NCBI GenBank assembly: GCA_032622095.1
Contig: CP136065.1
Span: forward strand, 59,765,094-59,829,093
Reading direction: 5' to 3'
From: Siphonodentalium dalli
Lineage: Eukaryota; Mollusca; Scaphopoda; Gadilida; Siphonodentaliidae
DNA length: 64,000 bases
Below the pieces are notes generated by a model. That model worked only from the letters and a program-made list of their open reading frames with translations. It had not been told where the DNA came from and did no database searches. Numbering within the stretch: position 1 is the stretch's first letter; each line of letters begins with the position of its first letter. This document shows, piece by piece, positions 41,601-53,600 of this stretch. The position numbers were made by a program, and so were the translations under genes.

Positions 41601-44600
41601 AAATTTTATCGGGTCGCCGAGCCCGTGCGATGCCAGCTACGCGCATGCGCAGACCAGATCTCGGAAACGGGTGGAGCTATCGACTTGAAATTTGGTATGT
41701 GAATGTATCTTGCCCCGGATGCGAATTTTATCGGGTCGCTGAGCCCGTTCGACGCCAGCTTCGCGCATGCGCAAACGAGATCTCGGAAACGGGTGGAGCT
41801 ATCGACTTGAAATTTGGTATGTGAATGTATCTTGCCCCGGATACGAATTTTATCGGGTCGCCGAGCCCGTGCGACGCCAGCTTCGCGCATGCGCAGACCA
41901 GATCTCGGAAACGGGTAGAGCTATCGACTTGAAATTTGGTTTTTGAATAGCCCGGACAACGTCTCTTGAAGACCTCTGTTTGTTTGTCTGTATGTATGTT
42001 TGTCTGTCATTTATACAAATCTACGATTCTCGACCGATCGGGACGAAACTTGGTACGTGTGTGTAGTTTGACCAGGCGGTCGACCTTGTCGTATTGGCGA
42101 GCCCGTGCGCGCCCGTGCAGCGCATGCGCAGACGAGATCTCAGAAACGGGTGGAGCTATCGACTTGAAATTTGCTATGTGAATGTATCTTGCCCCGGATA
42201 CGAATTTTATCGGGTCGCCGAGCCCGTGCGACGCCAGCTTCGCACATGCGCAGACGAGATCTCGGAAACGGGTGGAGCTATCGACTTAAAATTTGGTATG
42301 TGAATGTATCTTGCCCCGGATACAAATTTTATCGGGTCGCCGAGCCCGTGCGATGCCAGCTTCGCGCATGCGCAGACGAGATCTCGGAAACGGGTGGAGC
42401 TATCGACTTGAAATGCATGCGAAGACCAGATCTCGGAAACGGGTGGAGCTATCGACTTGAAATTTGGTTTTTGAATAGCCCGGACAACGTCGGGCTCATC
42501 GGCTAGTCTCATATATATTTTGAAGACCTCTGTCTGTTTGTTTGTCTGTATGTCATTTATACAAATCTACAATTCTCGACCGATCGGGACAAAACTTGGT
42601 ACGTGTGTGTAGTTTGACCAGGCGGTCGTCGTTGTCGTATTGGCGAGCCCGTGCGGCGCCCGCTTCGTGCATGCGCAGACGAGATCTCGGAAACGGGTGG
42701 AGCTATCGACTTGAAATTTGCTATGTGAATGTATCTTGCCCCGGAAACGAATTTTATCGGGTCGCCGAGCCCGTGCGACGCCAGCTTCGCGCATGCGCAG
42801 ACCAGATCTCGGAAACGGGTGGAGCTATCGACTTGAAATTTGGTTTTTGAATAGCCCGGACAACGTCGGGCTCATCGGCTAGTATTATATAATTCAGGGC
42901 TGACATTTGTGAAGAATAAGCTTTTATTAATATGCCATCAATGGCAATCAAAAATGTATAGTTTGGTTATGAATGCATTCATTTCTGGGATGGGCGAACT
43001 AATCAGTTTACAAATAGTTCTAACAATGTAAACTTTGTTCTCTGCAGTCAACTAAAATGGACATTAATTCTCGCCAATAAAAAGTCCACAATTGACAGCT
43101 GCGTAACTAATATAGATGTAAAAATGTTAAATATTATTTTTGAGGCAGTTGAATACATATATAGAGGAAATAATAAGAAAGGTACAGAGAGAGAAAGGGA
43201 TACAAACAATACAGTTCTCCAGTTTATTGCTATATGAAACAGAAAATTTCATTTTTTTAGACAGACTATTATTTTTATTAATTTGATAGAAGTGAAAATA
43301 GTTTATTTTTATTGAGAAGAAGTGAATAAATAGACAGAACACAGGTATGAAGCAAAAACAGTTATAGCTTCCACCAACAACAAGTTTCTTACCTGACCCT
43401 GAGGCTATATAAAGAGAATATATAACTGTGAATAAACCATTCAATTTTATTGTTTCAAAAATTTTATTAGTTAAAAAAATGCATATTCTTCCAAAATTTA
43501 GGAAAGAGTTTAACCCTTTCATGACTGGAGCTTCTTGATTTTTTGCAAAAACCCTGTGCCAATGCATTCTCTTATATATGCGAGTCTCCCATAGGGTGCC
43601 TCACATATATAAGAGAATGCATTGGCCTAATAATATGACACCTTGATCTTGTAAGCCAGTGTATTCTCTTATATATGCAAGGCTCCCTATGGGAGACTCA
43701 CATATATAATAGAATGCACTGGCACAGGGTCTTTAATGCTGCACCAGCGCAGCTCCCATCATGAAAGGGTTAAAGGTCAATAGCCGATCTACATCCACTA
43801 TTAACAGATACCGAGAAGCTTTTCTGCTAACATATAGATTCTATGGTTTTCTTGGAAAATTGTAAGATTTCATTCCATAAAATTACCTATGCATCCATTA
43901 GGCCATGCCAAGTTAATTTCCCGTCTCTCAGGGCAAACAAATTTGAAAAGTATGCTCACAATGGTTTTTAGTTATATTTTTTATTTCAGGGGCAAAGGAC
44001 AACAAAGTATTCCACCTGATCATCCGGTAGCTCTGAGTTTAATTTAATTTGCCGTTGGTCATTATGACTGGATCAAATGTCTATGAAACTTAGTTGATAG
44101 ATTCCATGTGATTTATTTCATTTTTTATTACATACTAAGTGTTGTCATCACTAAATCCAGCATTCTGATTGGTCGGCGCCCACGTGGCTAGTTGCAGTTA
44201 TTTCTCGGTGAATGCGCAACAGAACTCATAACACCATCGATACGTCATTGGATTTGGAAAGACGAACACGTAATGTTTTGGGCGCATTTGGACTCGCGCA
44301 GGATTGACTTAATACATCACCGGGTTTCAATATGAAGAGAAATTGTTCCTATTAACTTTTGCCAAGGGTGCTATTGGGTATTTTGGGCTGTTTTTGTCAC
44401 GATACACTTTTCGATTTAAATACATTTACAAAAGTGGCTTTTTCGCTAAATGTATATAAATATAAGGATTAACTGTCATGTGGACTATATTTATGGAGAT
44501 GTAACCGTGAGGTAAGTGGTTTTACACAAGTTATGTCCACTTACCTCACGGTTACATCTCCATAAAAACAGTCCACATGACAGTTAATCCTTATTAAACA

Positions 44601-47600
44601 AGACAGTCAATGACTGTGGGGTCGCTCACCAGACTACAAAGACTGATAAGACTGGGACTCTGGAGACTACAACAGTCAGAACTTTTCATAATTACTTTAA
44701 AAGAAATAGCTCTAAACAGTATATGTGGCTAGAGAGATTTCACATATGTAGATTGGTGAAAATCCACCTTGAAATTACCAACTGTATACTACTGATCACC
44801 CCCTCCTCCTCCAGCTCAACAAGTCCCCTTTGACCGGTATACAGACTCCCAAGTCTTAGGTTGGAATTTCACAACTGACACCTCAAACTTTCTCAATTGT
44901 TGGAAATTTCCAATCTCACAAGCGCCTTTTTCCAAAACCATTTAGACATGTTTGAAGCCCAATTATCCATGGATCCAAAACACAATACATGTAAGTCAGA
45001 TTAATCAGTCAGGTGGTTCCAAGGTAGATGTTTTAATGAATTTGGCATTTCAATGATTTTATTAGACACAAAAGTGTTAACTCCCCATAGCCCCACCATT
45101 TCTTGACAAATTGACCTCATTTTAACAAATCTGAATCTCAGTCACTTAAGGATCCTCCTGATTGCTCCATACTATATGTAAGCTAAATAGTCCAACCTCT
45201 CTTGAGAAGACATTTTAAGAATTACTATAGAGACATATAGTTATGTCCCTGGTCCCACCCTATTTAACCTGGTGACCCCATCTGAATAAATTTAAATCCC
45301 AGACACCAAAGAACCCTTCATACATATGATAAATATCAGTAAAATAGACCTGATGGTCCTTGTGAAGGAAGCATATTAAGAGGGAAACTGTTCTTCGTTT
45401 GGCCCCTATTTGACCAAGTGACCCCATTTAAAAAAAATCTGAATTGCAGTCAAGGAAGAACATTCCATGCTAAATAAGCCAACCAGTTCTTGCAAACATG
45501 TAGTGAAATAGTCTCTGGCTCTGCCCTTATTTGACTTTGTGATCCCATTTTCACAAAGGTAATTTCATACCAAATATAAGCAAAATAGGCCATTTGATTA
45601 TTGCATAGAAGACACATCATGAATTACTATGTAGAGAAAGAGTAATGTAGCTGGCCTTGCACCTACTTGACCTGGTGACCCTGATAGAACAAATCTGAAC
45701 CACAATCACCAAAGGAGCAAGCCTGCAAATAGTGCACCTATTCCTACATTGTATGTGCCTGGCCTCAAGCAACACAATGTATTATACAATCAAGCCTTGA
45801 AATAGTGTGATAGTGTGTCTGTCATTTGCGGAATGAGGTCCCCCAGAGGGTGACTTTAGTGACGCTATCCTGCACAGTGGGCTAGCATCACTAAATTCAC
45901 CCTCTGGGGACCTCATTCTGCTATTGGCCCTCAACTGCTATGGCAGACCTAGGATAAGATTGAAGTTCCCCAGTTGAAGTTGATGTTCACCCATTGGACA
46001 CCTCAATTAGGAATTTATATTCTGCAAATTAGGGGATATAGAAACTTCCTAGAAGGGAAATGTAACTAACAACTGTGTGGGATAGCATCACTAAATTCAC
46101 CCTCTGGGGACCTCATTCTGCAAATGACAGACCTCCTATTTGCCATGTTGAACAATACATGATAGATTGTACCACTTATTAATGATTCTCTGACCTGCAA
46201 ATGTCAGACACACTAAATTCAGGCAGTTTGTTTAAATTGCTAGCAGTATGTTTTTACAAGCTGTCAGTGACATTGTATTCCTTGATTAATGACCTGTGTT
46301 TCTCTCTGTCTATCCACAAAGAGATATCTGCAACTTTAATAGAACAGGTATTAATGTTGGAAGCTGGAAATGATATCCATTGGAAGGGATGTTGGTTGGG
46401 TGTAGGCCACCGCAGGGTGGGGGTGCATCTGGGCCATGTGGGAGGGGGATGGGTAATGGAATATTTCTGTAATTTCAGAAGATTAAAGATTAAAGTTTCA
46501 TAAATCTGCAGATGTTATAATGGTGTCACTTTTTCAAATTTTATAACATGGTTTTTTTTTTTTAGTTATGTCACTGGCTCTGCCCACATTCGACCCAGTG
46601 ACCTCATTTGAACAAATCTGAATAACAGTCCCCCAAAGACCCTTTGTACCAAATATGAACCCATTCGGACCAATGAAATTTGAGAAGAAGTTGTTGTAAG
46701 AATTACAGAGTTATGGCCCTGGCTTCGCAACTATTTGACCCAGTGACCTCATTTGAACAAATCGGAATGAGAGTCACCTAGGGAACATCCACACCAAATA
46801 TGAACCCATTTGGTCTTACGGTTCCAGAGGAGAAGATGTTCAAAGAATTGTTGACGGACGTGACAGATGGACGGACGGATGGACGGACGGACGGACGACG
46901 GACGAGGAGTGATGACTATAGCTCCACCGGAGACTTCGTCTCAGGTGAGCTAAAAACCCAATAAAGTATCATTGACACATTTTTTAAATCAGTTTGTAGA
47001 TACAATGCATCACATGTTTAGCACATGTTTGAACATAGTTACAAGCCTTGAAATAGTGTGTCTGTCATCTGTAGAATGAGGTCCCCAGAGGTTGAATTTA
47101 GTGATGCTACCCCGCATAGCTGAGGTGTGAGCAGAATGAGGTCACAGAGGGTGAATTTGGTGATGCTAACCCGCTATGCGGGGTAGCATCACTAAATTCA
47201 CCCTCTGGGGACCTCATTCTGCAAATGACAGACACACTATTTCAAGGCTTGCATAGTTACCAATTACAATAATGAATCAGAAATTTTAATTCTGAAACAA
47301 GGCTGTTCGATCCCACTTCTATGCATGTCTGTATAAAAAAGTATCATAATTATTTCGTAGAGATTAAAACATTTCCCAACAGATTGAACGCGAATAAATA
47401 GGTTGCACATGCAGGGTTTCAGGACCACGCCCCAGAAACAGGAATTTGACCTTGCATGGCCTTAATATGTAAAATGTTTTTAAAACAAAATAAAAGGCCT
47501 GCTAAATCAATGTTTTGTTGCATACTTTGCAATAAGTATAGTAATGACATTATTCAATGCTTGTATTATTTCAAATCTCTTTAATTTTGTAATTGTTATC

Positions 47601-50600
47601 TCTGCTGAAATTATGAAAAACTAGCCCTGTTTTAAGCGAGAATATAACAACGTTGGCTATGAAGGTGATCGCCAGTGAAAAGCTGACTCCAAAAACTATC
47701 GACTCCTTGTGACAATGACGCCATCAGCAAAACTGATATCTAGGAAAAGAAGAAATTGTTGGCCGTTGTATAGGTATATGTAAGTTTAATGATTTAAGTG
47801 GTTATATAAATGTAACACCATTAAAATCCTATGTATAGTTTTTATTCTTATAAAATATAAGAAGAGAAGACTCTTTCTTAAATTTCATCCAAAATCACGC
47901 TCCATAAATATGGGCTGTTTTTCCCCCAACGTTCATATAGACATGGACATAAAGCAGAGATTCAGAACTAAAACCTTCCAATAATGTCTACCTTCAACAT
48001 AATTATAACTGAACTCACCTCCATTTCATAGGTAACATCACCACCGGGTCCAGTGTCTGGATCATCGGCACTGATCCGCCCATATATCTCTGCACCAACT
48101 GCTTCATTCTGGACAAAAGTTAAGACCGAGAAATATATACACAGAATGACATGAGTGTGTTAATGGGTTTGTTGATATGGCATGAGTGCTAGCGCAGAGG
48201 GATAGAAAGAGAGGTTTAGCCTCCAGTTCTATCCTTCCTTGCTTAGAGCTGTGAAAAACAGGATTTATTCAGGCACATAGGTGGCTTGTTTTGTCATGTA
48301 CAGTAATGCTCTAAATAATCGACTCCTTAACCCTTTACCCAACAAACCGGCCAAAAACGCCCAAATAAAGCTTCAACAGCCTAAAATATCTTCGGTCTGT
48401 CTCAATAGAACCATACAAATATGGATATCATTGGAACCGGCTCCTTGACCACATTGTGATAGTTACAGTTAGCCCTGTGCCAATGCATTCTTTTATATAT
48501 GCAAGTCGACCATAGGTCGCCTCGCATATATAAGAGAATGCATTGGCCTAAAAAAAATCTTTTTTTAACACTTTTTACCATTTTTTCTTACATTCTTTAA
48601 CAATTTTATAATTTTTAATGTGTTAAGCCAATGCATTCTCTTATATATGCGAGGCGACCTATGGTCGACTCGCATATATAAGAGAATGCATTGGCACAGG
48701 GCCCTTCTGTTGGGTAAAGGGTTAACCACAGCAGAATTATGGGTAACTTTTCAGGATTTAGTTGGAAATATGGCTTGTTGCCATTCATCGGAAAGCTCTC
48801 ATAATAGCATCATCATACAGTGATGCCCTAAGTAATCGACCCCTAACAACAGCAGAATTATGGGTAACTTTTCAGGATTTGGTCGGAAATATGGCGTGTT
48901 GCCATTCATCGGAAAGCTCTCGGGGAGAGCTTTCCGATGAATGGCAACAAGCCATATTTCCGACTAAATCCAGAAAAGTTACCCATAATTCTGCTGTGGT
49001 TAAGGGGTCGATTACATAGGGAATTAATGTATGATGATGCTATTATGGAGCATTAGCTGTAAAGGTCAGGGCATTTACATAAAAATAGTGACTAAAATTT
49101 ACCGAATCTGAGATAAAAGGTATATCTGCATTGCATCATTATTAGCACAGTTATGCTTGATTGATTAGGGTTTTAATGTCGCTTTCAGCAACTAAGGCCA
49201 TATCCCGACATTGCCAATTTTAGTGGTGGAGGAAATCCGCACACTTCCAGCTATTCTAACAGTGATTTCAATGGCTGATAAACTCGTGGACTATGTGCAG
49301 CAAACCACGGGCAACTCCACCAGATAACGATTTCGAGTTACAAAGTCCATGATGGAAACATCTGGATTTTAACCCTCATCGCCAGTGCTGGCGGGCAAGA
49401 CGGCTTGGAGTTGTAACCCTAACTGATTAAGCGACTGAGGTCCCCACAAAGTAATGCATTCCCATTTCACAGCATTAATGTTTGAAAACTAACAGAGAGA
49501 TATAGCCTCCAGGAAGGATGGGATATAATCTATTATGAATGCTCTGTGATACAGTGTGAATGTGTCCATTAGAATGCATAGACTTGGATCTCCCTGACTA
49601 TTATTGTCACTCCCGGATTATGTAGACAGTGTTTATATGATATTAGCAGCAGCACTAACTTGACTTAATTATCTTCTAACACTGTGCAGCCCTTTCAATT
49701 GTATTGAAATTAAACACTTTCTATCGAATAACTACTGAATCAAACGGATGTTTCAAACTATTCCAATTTTCCATTTGTACACCATATAAATAAATAAATA
49801 ATAGACATAAATAACAGTCTTGTATAGCGTAAAATCCACCGAAGTGCTCTAAAACGCTTGACATGTTAAACATAAAATACAATTGCAAATATAAGACATA
49901 ATTATGGACATCAACAAAAATGTAGAACTATAAGTGATACGTTACTAAGAAATACAAAAGCGCATAAAATTATTAAAAAGTTACTGGTAAATTGGGGGTG
50001 GTAACATGCTAAAAAATGCTAACAGCGAAAAAAGGGGGTAAAATGGCGAACGGGTAACAAGCTAAAAATAACATGAAAAGGGGGGTAAAATTGGGAAAGA
50101 TCGGGAAACGAGTAAAATTGAATCGAAAAAATATTGATGAGACTAAGGTGCTTAATTAATGATCCAAACAGTATAAAAGATAGAATATTATCAACAGGGA
50201 GTATTTGCATTAGTATTTTGTTTGTTTGTTGGTATTTTAAGATAAAAATAAAAACAGTTATCAAACACATATGTACACAAGTTAAGTTCAGCTGGTGTTT
50301 TTCTTGGATGATGAGCATGACGATAGCTTTCACCTGGTATAGCCTGGAACACCCTAGCTGACCAAGGCTACTCGCTAACGTGCCTACGGGACTTCTTCTT
50401 CTTCGGTTGTAATTCCAAGTCTTAACAATTAACTTCCATTAACTCTCATGATGCCTGTTGTATGATAAATGGTATGACAATTTTGTAATTTTTGAGCAAC
50501 TAAATTTTCATAATATCTTTGGAGAAATTCAGATTATCACTACATTAATCCAATTATGGTATTGTCATTTCTGCTGAAAATTTCAACTTGAAGTATATAA

Positions 50601-53600
50601 TATACAGCCCTGAGTATATGGTGCCGGACATTTCCAGAATGAGGTACCGAGAGGGTGAATTTAGTGGCCTCCAGTAAGAAAGTGTTTTTGATTGGTCAGT
50701 CACTCACCGAACTGCTTTATTTTCATGATATCATCTACGTTGAACAAATTTATGGCAAGATCATATTGCTATTAACCCTTTCAGTGCCAGGGGCCGATCT
50801 CATCGGACCTAATTTACGGTCTGTAAAATCAGCCCTAAAAAAATTAAATAATAAAAAAAAAATTTTTTTTAGGTTGAATTTTTTTTGGTATGCTTAAGCA
50901 TGCTATAGCAAATTTAAAAACAAACTGGATAAAACCTTAGAGGCATGTTATAATTCAAAACTATCACCAAGTATTCATAGTAATAATTTTGATGCCCATG
51001 AAAAACGTAAGATTCCCTGGCAAAATAAGTCTGTAAAAAATAATAACAATTGATGAAAAATTGTTAGGCCAATGCAGTCTCTTATATATGCGAGGCGACC
51101 TATGGTCGACTCGCATATATAAGAGAATGCATTGGCACAGGGTATATGGGATGATACAAAAATTGGACCTGGCACTGAAAGGGTTAATGACCAGGACTGT
51201 CCGCAGAATATAAATGTTGTTGTGGTTGATTGATGGTAACATGGTGTGATATTTTAAGGCTTGGAACATATGTGACCCGCCATATCAAATGCAGTCGTAA
51301 GCAGTGTTCGCGCTGTCGGTAGCCAAATTAGCCAATGGCTAATCATTTTTTAATTTGGCTAATAAAAATTTCATTTGGCTAAACTTTTGGCTAAACTTTT
51401 TTTGACCCCAAATGGAGACTGAAAGCATGAATTTTTGGCAAGTGGGTTTTCAATTCTGTGATGTGAACGATCTAGTCCGAAAACATCGTAAGTGGGAATA
51501 TATCGCCGACTGTACAAAGGGAAACCCGATCGCGGACAGTACAAAGGGAAACCCGTCACTCTGCACGAAACAGCAAAAAATCATTATTTACATTTAATCC
51601 GCTAACCCCCCATTGTCTGTCTGGTCACTCACGGGACTCCTGCACAATGCATGTTTATGATGACATTGTATTTATGACGATCAAGGTTTATGAGCACCAA
51701 GTGTAAGACAATAGCTTAATCAGCCAAATGTGAATCACGACAGATATTTTGTGGCTATTTGTCGTCAATACCGATACATTCAAAATAATATGCATGCTTT
51801 TATGACAGATTGCAATTTGATAATGGCGTAACAATATTAAGTTATTAGTTTCCAGATGTCACTTAAATATTTTCGCAAGGATAATTAATATTTAATGATT
51901 TAAAAAAAGATATTGATATAAATCAAAAAATTAATGACTTTAAGAAGGACAATCCCGGGTTACCCCCACCCCCCCCCCCCCCCCAAATCACTCACTCTTT
52001 CACATAAAGATTGATAAATTTTTAATAAATGATATTTATAAAAATATTTCTAGTTCATCAAAATTAGTTAAATTATTGTGTATTTGACCTGTGTCTGTTA
52101 GATTTGACGTTTTAGTCATTAATTGTGAACCGACCAGAAAACGATGATTTAATTTGGCCATAGTTTTTTTTAATTTGGCTAAAAAACATTTGGCTAAAGT
52201 TTTTTTCATTTGGCTAATAAAATTTTCATTTGGCTAAACTTTTTGGTCCAGTGCGAACACTGGTCGTAAGTCGGGATTTTTTTACCCTGTGCCAATGCAT
52301 TCTCTTATATATGCGAGTCGACCATAGGTCGCCTCGCATATATAAGAGAATGCATTGGCCTAACAATTTTTTACAATTTTAATAATTTTTTCTTGTATTC
52401 TTTAACAATTTTATAATTTCACCCATACAGAGCCCCAGACAAACATTAGCAGACGACACTCTTCTATATGCTTCTATATATGTGTGGGGCTCCCTGCAGG
52501 GTATTGGATGTTTTTTTATTTTATGTCCTAAAAATTGTAAGAAACATTTTTAAAAAATGATAAAAAATTGTTAGGCCAATGCATTCTCTTATATATGCGA
52601 GGCGACCTATGGTCGACTCGCATATATAAGAGAATGCATTGGCACAGGGTAAAAAAATGCCGACTTACGACTGGATTTGATATGGCAGGTCACATATAGG
52701 TTCAATCTCGTCACTCGTGACTAATTTGAATATAAACTGCAAGCTGTGAATGCTACACCATGTTACCACCAATCCACCATAATAACTTATGATATTCATA
52801 AATCTGTTATGGTGATATTATCATTTCTATAATAAATTTCACATAAACAGTCAATAAATACTGTACAAACCTCGAATACGGTGACCTTATATGGCTGGTT
52901 TATAAAATGAGGCACTTCATCATTAACATCTGACAAATGTATTGTAACTCTCGCATCGATCTACAAAAAAGAAAAGAAAAAAATAACAAAAGCACATGAA
53001 CTAGTTTTTAAAACGTGCTTAATTTAATTCAGTGAGGTTTAGTTAGTTACAAATCAGACTGGTAATTGGGCATTGTAGGAACAGTATCCATGCAACAGGT
53101 TCTGTCCTTTGATTTTGAAGTTTAGACACATTTTAAGAACATGACACTCTCTGTTTTGGGGGGATTAGTCAATATAGGAACAGAAATGTCAGATTCACTT
53201 AAACCTGGTCATAATGAACAGTGATTAAAGTGAACATAATCATTTTACTACAGCCTTTCGATTTGCCAAATAGTCCACCAAACGTTTATCCGGCATTTAT
53301 TTGGAAAATTTATTTTATTTTAACTCAGCAGAATGAGGTTCCCAGAGGGTGAATTTGGTGATGCTAGCCCGCTATGCGGGGTAGCATCACTAAATTCACC
53401 CTCTGGGGACTCATTCTGCAAATGACAGACACCCTATTTCAAGGTTTGTTTTAATGATTAAATCGGACATGGGTTCCTACTAACATTATACAGAGGCTTG
53501 TCTTTCAAAAGAACTATGGCCAGATGCTGGTAGCCTGTGTATATTACACATGGTTAGGCGACACCAATTTTTAAGTCTGGTTTACGAACATGTGGGGGAA

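Larger units (their letters stand above)
43901..47461 (+). mobile_element. Composite PIF/Harbinger-like Family K element
   Basis: TTA at 43898-43900 and 47462-47464. Ends GGCCATGCCAAGTTAATTTC and GGAATTTGACCTTGCATGGC match copies at 3638 and 31994. Between shared end regions lie about 2.8 kb of extra sequence: a hairpin at 44464, a tandem block from about 44940, a Family C element at 45791 and more tandem units to 46950. A second Family C copy at 47042 sits in the right shared part. Confidence 0.6.

Noticed and set aside
41570-42850. Arg- and Cys-rich frames of up to 111 codons on both strands
   Set aside because: They result from the 122-bp tandem array being GC-rich and mostly stop-free; unit length is not a multiple of 3, so no repeat protein is conserved in frame.
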